Assembly (NCBI GenBank): GCA_038093975.1
Contig: JBBPTG010000077.1
Span: 58,789 to 122,788 of the forward strand
DNA from: Chalciporus piperatus
Taxonomy: Eukaryota > Basidiomycota > Agaricomycetes > Boletales > Boletaceae
Direction of reading: 5' to 3'
DNA length: 64,000 nt
Shown: positions 37,029 through 48,595 of the stretch, one piece after another
How positions within the stretch are numbered: position 1 is the first letter of the stretch
How the letters are laid out: every line of letters begins with the position of its first letter
Made by a program: the position numbers and the translations under genes
The notes under the pieces: generated by a model
The model's database searches: none
What the model saw: the letters and a program-made list of their open reading frames with translations, nothing else
Told to the model about the DNA's origin: nothing

Positions 37029-40000
37029 CTACTCAGCATTGAAAGGAGGCAAGTCCTGTCTCCTTCCCTTGACGGGCCAGACTTCCGTCATGTTTCTAGC
37101 TGCCCATATCCTGCCACCCCTCACGACAAACCTAATATCTCTTGTTTGGTGGATATCATCGTTGATCAGATCGAAGCCACCGGGGAAAACTACGAGATCA
37201 GCGAGTTTGCCCTCCGAAATCGTGCCGAGTGACTTGTCCAGACCAAATGTTCTGGCGGCGTCAGATGTCGCAGCACGGATGACCTGGAATCAAAGAAGAA
37301 TCTGAGTTGAGAACGCTTATGAACAACGGCGAGACCAACCTCGTAGTTACTGAGCCCTCCAGCCTTGGCGAGCGTCATTTCCTGGTGATACATCAGACCA
37401 AGAGGCGGTTCACCATGCGCTCCGATATGCGCAGAAAGCCCACGATGGACCATCTTCGCGACAGACGAAGAGACATTGAAAACGGCCATGGCTAGGACAG
37501 TGTCAGAACATGTGTGTCGAGACTGGGCGAAAGTACGAACAATTGGCCGGTCGGGACGTAGATTCGGACAAGCCTTCTAGAATGTCATGCCTTGTGAAGC
37601 GTCTGAGCCTGCACGATAGATGGTATTCAGGAACGTTGGAACTACGGAACCATAGAAGTGAACATACTTGGGATCATTGGGGATATCTTCGGTCGCCCAA
37701 AGTAACTGTTCACCCATCGGTCCTCCGTAGTTGACAATGTGTGTGGGCGTCAACCCCGTTCCACTCATCACATAGAGCGTGATGATATCGTCGTACAGGA
37801 CAGAAACAGGGATATTGTGTTCAACCGTGGTCATTCCTGAATGTAGGATGTTAGTCGGAACCACAGTGCACAACCTCTGATCGTCAATTACCATCTACAA
37901 TGTATGTTTGGTCCCAGTCGAAATTCATGCCCTGCCATCCTCGCTGCGTTGGTCAACGTTGCCTGACTTTGGAGGTGAGCCACTCACACCCTCCGGCACA
38001 CAGGCCATGTTCATCTTCCTCGATTGCAGAAGCAAGCGCTGCCTCGATGCTCTCGCTGGCAGGTTATAGTTCTTATAGGACCAACTTGCCGGCCCACCTT
38101 CGGCCTTGATACGCGTGAGTGCCTCTTTCGCTTCTTGGGTACTTGCAATGTCGAGATGGTACGAGTAATGCGACGCGCCGTAAATAATCTGTCCTGTGTG
38201 GAAAATCCTGGGGCCGACCATGAGACCGCTCTCGACGCGAGCGCGTTCGACGAAGCCGAGTGAGTTGTGCAGACTGGGACTATCAGGAGGTTCAGGGTGG
38301 TGATCGGCATTTCAAACGGTTTTACGCACTTATGCATTGTGGTGATGCCGTACGCAAGGAAGGTCTCCATCTCCCAAGAGGTAGCAGGGAACTTGACGTC
38401 CGTCCCTGACCAATGGGCATGGGCGTCAATGAATCCCGGGGTGATATAACCTGCAGGGTTTACATTTCAGAGATACTTTAGTTATCATTGTTTCTTCAAC
38501 TTACCACCATCAGTCTGGATGATTAGAGCATCGCTGGGGATTGGCAATTCCCCATCACGACCCACTGCTTCGATAAGTCCGTCGCGAAGGATGACTGTTC
38601 CGCCGCTGATCAAATCGAGTCCATCACCATGTTCCATGGTGAGGATAGTCGCATTCACGAATGCGACGACCTCGTTGTCAGCGAACGCATGGGCTTCCCG
38701 TCGAAGTCTGGTCACCTCCGACTCGTATCGTACATCCACCTCAGTGACGTCCAGCAAACCCGTTACGCAGTCCACACCAAAAGTAATGGTGTCATCTTTA
38801 ACGGCTTGCGAGCATCGCTGCAGTCGAGAAACGGGCAGGGTGTGCAGGTAAGGTCCTGATTGCAACGATATATTCAGAATATTCCAAGACACATCAAATT
38901 ATGGCGCTCACCGAGGAACCATCCAAACACTTTCCCATTGCCGCTGACCACTAGATCATGCCCTCCATCCAGGCTTAATCTGGCTAGCCCAGCCGGTGTC
39001 TTGCCAAACTTACTGAACAGATTTGTGGAGGGACTGACTTCGGGAGCATAATAAACTTGCTGGAAGTTCACAAATGCTGCGCTTCGGGTGGCCGTCGAAA
39101 ATACTAACTCGTCGGTTGAATGACCATTCGCGAGCGTCTCTTCTGCATACCGACCCCATTCATCGCTTCCCCGAGAAAGGTCAATTGCAAACACTCGGTT
39201 AGATTGATGGACAAGAAGGTTTGATGAAGATGCGAAGGTAAGCTTCAGTGCGCTGTCGAACGTGTTGATAGAAGTCCGAATTTTCCTAGCATTCGATACA
39301 GGAATTGTATGGGACAGGGTCGCCACCGTTGGCAGCGTGATCTCACCGATCCAAAGACCAGATTGAGCAGTAGCGACAATGTTCCCGGTGAGTAGATCAC
39401 CGCTGGTCTTGACGAAGGCGATTGTGCGTATTGTTCCTTCCCCGCTCGAAATGACGGGACTAAAGTAACGACCCGTTGGGAGCCCAGTCAATTCATATAC
39501 GTTGCCGGTGTTGAGGTCGGCAATCTCGAACGAAGAGAAATTTGTGTCCGACCAACGCCCGTGAAGGATCGAATCATTTCCCCCGCCGACGAAGGAGGGA
39601 GAGTAATATGCAGCTTCAGCGTGCGCAGCAGGCACACGTTTGGCTGGAGACTCCGAGGCTAATGCCTGGACATATGTGACGCCAGCCGCTTGGAATACCG
39701 CGTGTGTCCCTGTCTCGTCAAGAGCGAGCTGAGTGAATGCGTGCAGTCGTTGCTCGCCCTCCTCGAGCTCTCTGACGTCCGTCGTCGCCTTGACAGTATC
39801 GGCGAGTTTAATCTCGATATGGGCGCGGAAGCCGACAGGCTGGGGTGTGCCACCCAACACGCGTTCCCCAAGAGCGTTGACGGTGAGCGGGACGTGGTAG
39901 ATCTGGCCGGCGGCCCAGACGAGAATAGCCTCGTCAGAGGGAGTGAACGAAAAGGAAGGGTAAGTCCCCATTGGGGCGTAGATGGTGGATAGGTCGTAGG

Positions 40001-41491
40001 TCAATCCATGCCATACATGCTGGAGCGTTCCAGTTTCTAGATCCCTGTAAAGGCATGAGATGGAATCTCAACAGAAGGATCATTCATACATAAGAACAAG
40101 TGCTTCTTTGTCGCGGACGCGTCGAACGAAAGCAAGGGTACGCTTGTCGCGAGATAGTGTTGGTCTACTCGCGCCTCCAGGAAACGCATCAACGAGCACT
40201 TCTTCCTCGCCGGATGTCAAGTTTCGCGCAAAAATGGAATAGATGCCCTTGTGAACATCTGGGAATATACAGGTCACTCGAGAGGCATACACAATCATCG
40301 GGAGCGAATGCCGTACCCTTTGAGTATTGAAAGGAGCCTTCGACATCCATAACGTTCCCCGAATAGACGATGGCGTCGTCACCTAACCACGAGAATTGCT
40401 CGTGACCGATTTGCTGTTCGATATAGTCCGCTTTGGTCCATCCTGGCGGGAGCACTTTGGAAACCAGACGCCTCCCTGCGTTCGGTTCCACGGGAGATTG
40501 CTTAGCACCAGTTAAGGGTGGAACATCATATTCCCATCCTTCGCCGGCTCCCAATGAGCGTGAAGAGAAGTACCATTTCGTAGCAATCAATTTGGTACCA
40601 GAAGGGTGCCAACGGGCGTCGGAGACCCAGTTGTATGTCTCGTTAGTGACGCGTACAGCTGTTCACCGTGACACGAGTCAGTCACCACATGTCAGAGTTA
40701 TCAATGTCCAGACACAAACCTGCTACCCGGCCTTCATAGGAAAGTCGTCTTAGTCTCCGTTCTTCCGTTTCTTTGACACCTTGTGCGAGCAATGTAGCAC
40801 CATAGTTCCTTTGGGCAATGGCCTTAGTGCTCATTGCAGATGGTGAGCGAATGTCCATTGCAGAACAACCACCAGCAGCCCACGGCATGGCCCATATATT
40901 GTCAACCCCAAGCCCAGCATCACTCCTAAAGGCTAGGCGATCGCCCTCGGGGGAGAAGCTGGGGTCAGAGTCATGCGGAATTCCTGTGAGTACTGGGATG
41001 GCCCGAGTCTTTATCCCACTCATCAAGGATTGCTTGGAATAAGAGGACGCAGGAAGACAGTAAATATCGCCAACCATGTCAAACACAATGTCACCTGACA
41101 CCGGGTGGACATCAAGACGAAGCCAGGTGCCTTCCTCTACCTCGTATTCCAGGGTGCGCGGATGAGGGAAGTCGGTGGAGATATCCCAAGGATCATGAGG
41201 TCGAAGAGGAAAGATGTCATCTTTGAACTCAGAGGCAGGATCATCGTAGTTGGGATTAAGTGGTGAGCTCGGAGGATAGTTGAGACCCGTGGTTCGAACA
41301 CCGAATGTTGGCACCGTAATCACAGAGTTGTGGAATAACAAGTAGACGAGATAGAGAGTGGGGACGGAGAATTTGAGCGCGGTCACTAAAGATGGGCTGG
41401 GTCGAGTGTGGGGAGGAGGAGCTGCTGCTGCAACGAGCGGCAGCTCGCCCTTTTCTAAGGGAGACAACTGCTTAATACCTGGGTAAGACAT
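37029..41491 (-). CDS. Membrane-anchored TolB-like beta-propeller/amidohydrolase fusion protein
   Basis: Large two-domain hydrolase. ATG 41491 (MSYPGIKQLSPLEKG) follows a clean 5'-UTR intron. A single hydrophobic segment near residue 50 (ALKFSVPTLYLVYLLFH) suggests a type II anchor. PD40/TolB-like blades follow (HPVSGDIVFDMVGDIYCLP, HDSDPSFSPEGDRLAFRSD, ASRPTLSRDKRTLAFVRR, YPSFSFTPSDEAILVWAAGQ). The C-terminal amidohydrolase has FVNATILTMEHG, YITPGFIDAHAHWSGTD (metal HxH), LAYGITTMH, VEHNIPVSV, HIGAHGEPP and LGTISEGKLADLVVFPGG. The end is KGRRQDLPPFNAE, stop 37029-37031. It resembles imidazolonepropionase- or prolidase-like amidohydrolases; the substrate is unknown. About ten introns. Metal ligands appear present. 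Confidence 0.87.
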
Positions 41492-41850
41492 ACCTGCGAC
41501 ACAACACAACAGTGAGCTCACGGCCAGAAACGACGACCACTAGTACTTACAGGTCTCCGTTGGTCTTCCGTGTAGGACGCCAGCGAAGCAAGGCTATCCA
41601 ACGGCCACGCAATGTGGGGAAGTTCAGACCTTAGTTGCGCGGAATCAAGCCGGAATTCCGACATGATAATTGATCCCGAATTGTCTCATCCAAGTCAGAT
41701 GATGTTATAAAGAGATAAGCCGTTGATAGCATTATGTGGCATGCTCGCCACCATGACTAGTACGAAGAAGTTATCACTGTTGTACGAGCCGGGACTACCA
41801 CAAGACGAAAATAAAAACATGAAGAAGAGAAAAAAATTACAACAGACGAG
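41492..41850. other. Gap upstream of the propeller/amidohydrolase gene
   Basis: Holds the leader intron at 41494-41550, the presumed promoter, and the 3' flank of the small gene ending at 41851. An A-rich run lies at about 41808-41840. No further gene seen. Confidence 0.5.
41494..41550 (-). promoter_or_regulatory. 5'-UTR intron of the propeller/amidohydrolase gene
   Basis: Reads gtaagta at its 5' end (41550) and tgtcgcag at its 3' end (41494), leaving GT directly before ATG 41491. Without splicing, an in-frame start at 41521 would add ten residues with no sign of conservation. Confidence 0.65.
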
Positions 41851-42614
41851 TTACGTGGCACTTTCTTCAGCCTCCTCCAATTCGCCGGCTGGCGGTTGAT
41901 CTTCACTTCCCTTGACCTCAGCTTCAGTGGATTCCTGTGGCTTTGATCCAGCAGCCTCTCCCGATGGCTCTTCCTCCCCTTCCTGTTCGCCAGCGGGTTC
42001 CCCTCCTTCTTTCACGTTCTTGCTCCCGATCACAGTAGAATTGATCCTGCGCGTCTATTAACACCAAAATTATGGTGGCAAATTTTGGGAGGAAGACATA
42101 CGTTACCATCACATGCACCTTCTCCCCCTCTCCCTCTTCTCCCTCTGCTTTGGGAAATTCGACGACCATACGCTTGGTACCCTTCCACCCAAAACTGCCC
42201 GTTGAGAAGGAGCTCGGAGCAAGGGTCGCGCTCGCCAAAAATCCAGGATCTGCCGGTGTGGCAGGCTCCTGGCCCTCAACGGCGGGAGCCGTTGTCGTGA
42301 TATTTACGTGGAGCGGTACGGCGCGAGATTTGAATGCGGAAGCGGTCATTGAAGTCTGGTTTACGTTGGCGAACAGCCAGCCACGCAAAGTGATCAGAGG
42401 CGTGCGGATGAAGCGGAACTGATTGAACTCGCCTTGAGACGCGCTGTACCCTTGGCGGCCTTGCCAGAGGTTTTGGATCCTTCTGTTTTGGCCACCTTTG
42501 CGCTGCGAGTTTCGCGCTTTTCCGTTGTGGCATCGTCGGTTGCAGCGCGCTTCCTGCCTGGCCGATGGGTAAGGCAAGGAGGGTAAATAGGGGCATGTAG
42601 AACATACCTGCCAT
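41851..42614 (-). CDS. Small protein with basic N-terminus and acidic C-terminus, function unknown
   Basis: I do not recognise the function. The core reads MTASAFKSRAVPLHVNITTT, DPGFLASATLAPSSFSTGSF and GWKGTKRMVVEFP. An intron at about 42050-42103 then joins HVMVT to INSTVIGSKNVKEGGE. The end is a Glu/Gly/Ala-rich tail (stop 41851-41853). The N-terminus is unclear. Exon 1 appears to be only ATGGCAG (42614), followed by gtatgt. Two acceptors four bases apart then give different frames. One is rich in Lys/Arg/Thr (RKRAATDDATTEKRETRSAK) and looks like a nuclear protein, but no downstream donor I tried joins it in phase. The other joins in phase to the core. Possible frameshift or unusual splicing. 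Confidence 0.6.
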
Positions 42615-43203
42615 ATCCGTGAAACAGGTGTTAGATCGTGAAGGTTAGGTGGGTGAATTAGCTAGGTCAGAAAACGTCGAGATAGACCGATTAAATGTTC
42701 TTGTTGTTATAAGCGCTGAAAGGTGTCAAAGCGACGACGCTCAACAATCAATCGTTCTACCTTTGCGTGACGTCACACCCAGGTAACGCGTCGCCATGTC
42801 ACTACTGGATCCATGAAACTGAATACGATTGCTTGATTTGATCAACAGAACGATGTGAAAACTACAAGATCGCGGACTACTTAGCGACAAACATGTAATC
42901 CAGAACAATAATCTTTATGCATCTAAGAATTTCAATCAGTCACTGAGCCATGCGTGAATCAATCCAACTAACCTTCAAGTCGTGGTGGACGCATGTCCAT
43001 CGAGCCTAAAAGTAAAGGATGATGAAACGCATTTGCGCCCAAACTTGTCCCGGACGCTGAACACCCTCCGCGGAACCATCCAGATCGATAGCTGTCATTG
43101 CGAGACCATACAAACCCCTCCCCAACGCAAACACCAACCCCCACCCCCTCGCCCCGCCGAGCGTACCCTTGGTGGACGGGGCTCCGAAGAGCCAACCAAA
43201 CCG
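42615..43203. other. Gap between the small unknown gene and eRF1, with a palindromic CRE-like site
   Basis: Promoter side of the gene starting at 42614 and 3' flank of eRF1. It contains GTGACGTCAC at 42767-42776 and a C-rich patch near 43120-43160. The plus-strand frame at 42982-43527 runs antisense into eRF1 and I reject it. Confidence 0.5.
42767..42776. promoter_or_regulatory. CRE-type bZIP site TGACGTCA
   Basis: Ten-base palindrome GTGACGTCAC containing the full CRE/ATF core, about 154 bp upstream of the minus-strand start codon at 42614. Known bZIP factors (ATF/CREB) bind this core. Use here is inferred from position only. Confidence 0.45.
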
Positions 43204-44820
43204 TCAAATGTCCTCGCTATCACTGTAGAACTCGTCTTCATCGTCATCCACGCTCGCGAGGTTGGTCATGTCGACCTTGTATCTCAGCAGGCCTCCGATG
43301 CCACCGAATCCCTTGACGAATTGAGCGCCCTCCTGCGAACGGTTGGTCACGAACTCGAGATTGGTACCGAAATCTTTGTATTTCTCGGCAAACCACTCGA
43401 GGAGAGATTGAGGTTCGGTGGCCTGCTCCATTTCGAGACCGGTAGACTTATCAATGAACTTCTCGCGATCCTTCTCTTGGCCAGTAGCATGGACGACAAT
43501 TTCCTCTGCATGCGGCGTAAGAAATAATCAGCAACGAAAGGTTCAGAGGGGACATACCTCCAGCAGCATTTCTCAGTATATATCGTGTGACATCGAGGTT
43601 TTCCCAGACGATGAGCGTCTCGACGGCACCAAGCTCAAGGGCTCGGAGAGTATCGTCGATACCAAAGCAGTACCTGTTCGTGTCCTGGCTGATTTCATCG
43701 AAGTATTTCTGGATAAGTTTCTTTTCTTGCACAAACTTGACATTGGAGAGGGACTCGGCAGAGAGCTCGATGGCCTTAATGGAATGTCATTGGCACAACA
43801 TGTCCTAGTCATTTTGCGCAACTCACCTGGTTGAAACCATTCTCGCCACCGTAGCTGACGTCGACAACCTTGATGACCTTGGCGACCAACCTCGGGTCGA
43901 ACATGTCGCTTTGACTAAGCTCAGTCTTGAAGTCTGCACTACCGGCCAGCACAAGACCGCTAACGTTGACCTTGTCGTTTGTAATGAAGTGCTGAACTGC
44001 ATGCTCCGCAACCTTGCGAACGTAGTTGTGCCGCTTCTCATCTCGGAGACGTGCGAAACGGAGGGCAGACTGACCACCACGGCCGTGCTTCTTTGGGAGA
44101 TCGACTGTAAACTTGTGGACGATCTCTCGTGTGTTACCTGCGAGAGTGCCAAAGAGGGTTCCATTTCCGTCCATCACAATGAAGCCGAAGCGGGAGTCGG
44201 ATTCGAGAAGTTCCGACAGGGCTTCGGTGTGGAACTTGTTGTCACAAAGATAGAGAGAGCTAAAGGGAGGCCAGAATGTATTAGTCAATGTCTGCGAGGA
44301 GAGGTAAGTGGAAAGGAATAGGACGCACGTATTGATTGGTTTGTGAGGCTCGAAGTCAAAAGAGACTTTCTTTTCTTTGCCTTCGTCAGTAAGAATGGTT
44401 CCCACGAAGAGAACTAAGCCGTTCGGAGGTACGCGGTTGTAAAGTTTGAGACGCTGCTGGGTACTGGTGATGGCAGCGAGCACAGAGAGCCTATTCACAC
44501 GAGATTTGATGTTGGAGGCGGTACCGTACTCTTGAGTGAGCATTGCAGATGCACGAGAAATTTGGTCCTAAATTCATTGTGGTGGATAATAAGGCGATGA
44601 AGTAGGCATAGGAGATCAGATAGATCGCAGTACCTTCGGGGGGATGATCAGACTGATCATGGATGTGCCAGCTCTAGAGGAAGTAGGTATCAAATAAGCG
44701 GTGCGACGATAGAGATACGGAGCGATTGGAGAGGACATACCCCCTCGCCGAATCCAAGCTCTTGATGAGCTTCTTTACTTTCCACATCTGAATGTTCTGC
44801 TCTGCGATGTCTTGACTCAT
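43204..44820 (-). CDS. SUP45: Eukaryotic peptide chain release factor 1 (eRF1)
   Basis: Reads all three stop codons and triggers peptide release. Start [20 protein letters not shown] (ATG 44818-44820). Then [13 protein letters not shown] and the stop-codon recognition motif in [30 protein letters not shown] holds the YxCxxxF motif after an intron. The hydrolysis motif is [20 protein letters not shown], followed by [14 protein letters not shown]. Domain 3 includes [19 protein letters not shown], and the acidic tail ends [10 protein letters not shown], stop 43204-43206. All functional motifs are intact. Six or more short introns. POP7 starts 285 bp away on the other strand. Confidence 0.97.
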
Positions 44821-45105
44821 GTTGGGCGTGCTTTGTTAAGACGGAGTTGCCCCTTTTTGTGATTTTTTTTCTGAAAAACTTCGAGCTCTTGAGGCCGGAA
44901 GGGAGACAAGGCAGAAAGCGGGAGGAGAGAGAAAAGAGATGCCTTGTGGAGGCCTTGCTGATCGGGTCCGCCGCCTTATGATTGTGCACATCCGAAGTCC
45001 GCTCCAAACTTTTCAGCGACCCCCCCATCTGAGGGGTCTGTCTCCATTCCTCACTCGACACACTCGTGTGCAGTGACCCGGCCGTCGTTAACGTGATCAT
45101 CGACG

Positions 45106-45660
45106 ATGGGCATCAAAAGAAAGCTCAACGAAACCGAACTCGGGGACGAACGTCAGGAAAAGGAGTCAGAGCAGCCCGTCCCTGTGCCCTCAGACACAAA
45201 CCAACCTGATGCAATCGCATCTTCCCAACCCCATCGCCCGCGCATTCGAAAGCTTGCTCCTCCCCGTCCATTCCCTACTGTTCCCCCCGCCTCCTCTTCC
45301 AGCGGTCCACGCTCAAATCATCACGAGGGCAAAAACCTCATCTGCGTCACTCGAAAGACTAAGTTAGCGGCCTATCTCCGACGCTGCAAATCTCTCCTAG
45401 TCATCGATGGTTTCAAAGAGCTCAGACTCAGTGCAATGGGCGCAGCTATTCCACATCTTGCATTGCTCGCCGTCTCTCTACCCCCAATCTTGCCCTGGCC
45501 AGATGAAAAGGTCCGCGTTGAGGTGTTTACGGGCTCGCTCGAAGTACATGATGAGGTACTCTCCGCAAGCGGTAGTGAGGCGGAACATTCACCGGAGGAA
45601 GAGTTCAGAACGAGAGTCAAGTCAACGATGGAGGTCATCATCAGAATTGAGGGCGAGTAA
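45106..45660 (+). CDS. Pop7/Rpp20-like RNase P/MRP subunit (Alba-type)
   Basis: Single-exon gene of 184 codons. After a Pro/Ser-rich leader comes an Alba-like core: NLICVTRKTKLAAYLRRCKS, KELRLSAMGAAIPHLALLAV, SLPPILPW, and later VRVEVFTGSLEVHDEV. The TRKT...YxRR...LxAMGxAI pattern is characteristic of Rpp20/Pop7, which pairs with Rpp25/Pop6 on RNase P and MRP RNA. The end STMEVIIRIEGE is a plausible last beta strand. ATG 45106 is the first ATG of the open frame. The assignment rests on this motif pattern alone. Confidence 0.75.
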   Translation: MGIKRKLNETELGDERQEKESEQPVPVPSDTNQPDAIASSQPHRPRIRKLAPPRPFPTVPPASSSSGPRSNHHEGKNLICVTRKTKLAAYLRRCKSLLVIDGFKELRLSAMGAAIPHLALLAVSLPPILPWPDEKVRVEVFTGSLEVHDEVLSASGSEAEHSPEEEFRTRVKSTMEVIIRIEGE

Positions 45661-45789
45661 AAATATTACTTGAATGTTTAATGTAGTAGTAAATTACAGG
45701 CCCCTAAATTCTCAAAGAGGGACACGACCTAATGAACAATGTCTTCCGATACCCGATAATCTCAACCTGAACTTGACGGCCACGACGAA

Positions 45790-47435
45790 ATGGAGGATTT
45801 GGCTTGTGCGAAACATCCCACGTCCGAGACTCTCCCAGATGAACTTGTCTATCACATCTTCCGTTACACGAGCCCCCGCGAGCTCATCCGATTGCGTCTC
45901 GTGAGTACCCGCACATCGATCTTCACTCTGGCCTGGACTCTTCCAAACGATTTGCCATACATCACCTGGATCTTGCCGCCCTCCCCCACTCCAAACGATC
46001 ACCCTTAGCTCCCCTCTGATGTTCTCACTCTAGGTCTCAAAGCAATTTAACGATGTTGCTCGCGATACCCAGCTGTGGAAGGCGTTGTACGCCACCGCTC
46101 GGTTGCCCCGTCCACCTGGGCCGTTCTCGTGGCAGTCCACTCGGTCTCTTGAACGCATTTTGGTTCCCTCAGAGCGCTTATCCCGTACCTGGACTTCCCA
46201 GCCCCTCAAAGTTATTTCAACCGCTCAAGGTCCAAGTCACAGGCCAATCGACACACCCAACGTTCTCTTCGGAAGGTTGTTCATTTGGTCGGGAGTGAAG
46301 CAAATCTTCGCCGAAGATCTCGAAGTTGGTTCCCGTCAAGTGATTTGGGAGACCGACCAACGAATAGCTGAATTCAAAATCTTCTCCATGGGATTCCCTG
46401 ATGCACTCCGAGTTTATCTTGTTGTATCCTATCCATTGTACGTACATCCATTGTTCTGTTCTGCTGCTGGTTTTCACCAGTCTCTTCTCTAGCAAACTTG
46501 TAGTGTTTTCCTTTCAGGACGAAACCAGCTCGTTCGGACCCGTGATTCACGAGATGGACCTCCCAGAAGATGTACAATTCCCTGAGTTCGCCTTCTCGCC
46601 TTTATATTTTGAAATTTGTGTCGAATCCGTGATTCAGTACATCTTTGTCGATCCCTGGACGTATACCATATACAGGTCTCCAATGCTTAAGAGCGATCTA
46701 CTAGATGTGAGTAGCAATCACTGATGAATCTCACTGACACTAAACCCTGCTCAGCCTGCGGCATGCCAAGACATGCTGCATGAAATCTTGGCAACAGGAC
46801 CTTATAGTGTTTCCCTGTGGAGAATCAGTAGGTCGTCGACAGTGGTCCGGATATTTGTTGTTCCGGATCAACCACATCCGGTTGATGGCGACTTGGAACT
46901 TCGCCTCACCCACGAGGCGCTCATTGACGACTATGTCCCCTATCTGTCGCATATCCTTCGTGATCCAGTCGTCAACCCCCTCACTGGTGACACTATCCTG
47001 AGGTTCTTCGCACACAGCGGAGATGTCTCAGATAGATCACGTTACTACTATGTCGACTTCACCTTGCCAGCCACCACCTCGAATTCCACAGAAATCCTCT
47101 CCCTGGCCGTCACCTATCAAGAACTTTTTGATCTCCGGCTCGGCGAAGATAAAATCCCTGACTTCGACTTGCAAGCTTCAAGTGATGGCTATGCGAGGGG
47201 ACTTTGTCTTCTTCAGTCGAAATCCTCACTTTCTCAGCCCATTGTCAATATCCATACATTCTCGATTGACGCGAGTGGAGAGGAATGCACGGCTATGGTT
47301 AGTGATGTTTTCGGGACTTTAGACATTCCACGTCTAGATTCTCGTTTGTTTGACGGTGTAAGAGGAAGGATTTGTTCTAGGAGGGGCGATTGGAGGGCTG
47401 ACTCTAATGATCTCGTGGTGTTTGATTTCCAGTAG
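45790..47435 (+). CDS. F-box protein
   Basis: Substrate adaptor of an SCF ubiquitin ligase. The F-box is near the start: LPDELVYHIFRYTSPRELIR. Splicing out an intron at about 45901-46033 continues it as LRLVSKQFNDVARDTQLWK. The rest has no recognised repeat domain: SRTWTSQPLKVISTAQGP, RLFIWSGVKQIFAEDLEVGS and YSVSLWRISRSSTVVRIF have the beta-rich look of a propeller-like domain common in mushroom F-box proteins. Start ATG 45790 (MEDLACAKHP), end NDLVVFDFQ with stop at 47433-47435. About four introns. The substrate is unknown. Confidence 0.75.
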
Positions 47436-47939
47436 TTCGCCCTTTGTATATCTAGGCTCAATGTTACTACTTTCACGCCTACATATGTTTCACCATGCAT
47501 TTCCCCCTATTTTCTGGTAGTCCATTGATCATACTGAAGTTATTATATGAAGCTCGCGGGCCCTCGTCACACCTCTATCTGCACTTTCGGCTGGGGTTAA
47601 TACACGATAACCACCGTTATTCTGTATCCTCTCTTATCCTCTTCCTTTGATTAGGGGAGACGGAACCACGATTGCCGCTCTGTGAGCTAGGAATTGAATA
47701 GATTACGCGGCGGGATTTGAGAAGCATGGGTGGAAGGCGATGAGGGCCTGATAGGACATAAGGAGCTGTATAGACTCACTATCCCAATAGGTTTGAATCA
47801 AGTCGAATAAATGTACCAACTTGAAGAAGCGGAACTGTTCGGAGTGCCGTGCCGAACTGGGTCGATAACTTGACTCCCACCTGTCCCAAAGTCTCTCTCC
47901 ATTAGCTCCTCCCTATTTCACTCAAACTCGCTCGACAAC
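47436..47939. other. Gap before the MIF-like gene
   Basis: 3' flank of the F-box gene and promoter of the MIF-like gene. A CT-rich stretch (about 47880-47925) precedes ATG 47940. I looked for tRNA B-box-like sequence and saw none. Confidence 0.5.
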
Positions 47940-48595
47940 ATGCCGATAATCCAACTTACCACGAACGTGAAGGTAACTACCTCGATCTCGTTGCCGGATT
48001 CGTAGATGCTAAACGCACAATAAAACAGCTGGGATCTGTGGACGAAACCAAGGCGTTTGTGGCCGATTTCTCCAAGGTATTAGCTCCACGCGACTTGCTT
48101 GACTCTCCATGATGCGATAGGATGTAGTTCTGTGCGAAGACGATAAGCAAAGATGAAAAGTACTTCAGCATCAAGTTCGAGCACAATCCTTATCTCACCT
48201 TTGCGGGCACGTTCGAGCCTGCTATCATGCTCACCACAGTGCGTGTGTCCATGCAGAAGCTGCAGTTTCCTTTGATTGGCGAAACATTCGCTCAGATGAG
48301 TCTCGATAACACCAATCCTACCAACTCACAGATTTGGTCCAAGGCTTTCGCAGGGTATTTCAAGGAGAACTTGGGAGTGGAATCCGACAGGGGTTACATG
48401 TAAGTGCCCAATTGTTCAAGGAAATTATCTTTTTTGGAAGACTGAGCATGCTGTTAGGGTTTTCTTGGACCCTGGTGCAGCTTTCGTCGGGTGAGCGACC
48501 TTGAGCATACATACAATATACCCTCACTGACAAACGTCTTCGCAAGTATCGGGGGCAGTACCGTTGAAACTAGGCGGGCGGCAGCGAACTCGTAA
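47940..48595 (+). CDS. MIF-like tautomerase
   Basis: Small trimeric tautomerase-fold protein related to macrophage migration inhibitory factor. It starts MPIIQLTTNVK, with the proline that acts as catalytic base once Met is removed. After an intron (gtaact...cgtag) comes DAKRTIKQLGSVDETKAF. Further short introns join KYFSIKFEHNPYLTFAGTFE and PAIMLTT to MSLDNTNPTNSQIWSKAFAG, then YFKENLGVESDRGYM, FFLDPGAAFVG and IGGSTVETRRAAANS (TAA 48593-48595). LTFAG, the Asn-rich turn and the DRGYM...FLDP end are the usual MIF landmarks. Its substrate in fungi is unknown. Confidence 0.85.

Noticed and set aside
42982..43527. 181-codon plus-strand open frame at the eRF1 3' end
   Set aside because: Mostly antisense to eRF1 exons; composition and motifs do not support a protein.
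43911..44321. 136-codon plus-strand open frame inside eRF1
   Set aside because: Exact antisense of the GGQ-domain exon; a shadow of the real gene.
28496..44820. EF-3 and eRF1 as a translation gene cluster
   Set aside because: They are about 11 kb apart with unrelated genes between; nothing beyond chance linkage is shown.
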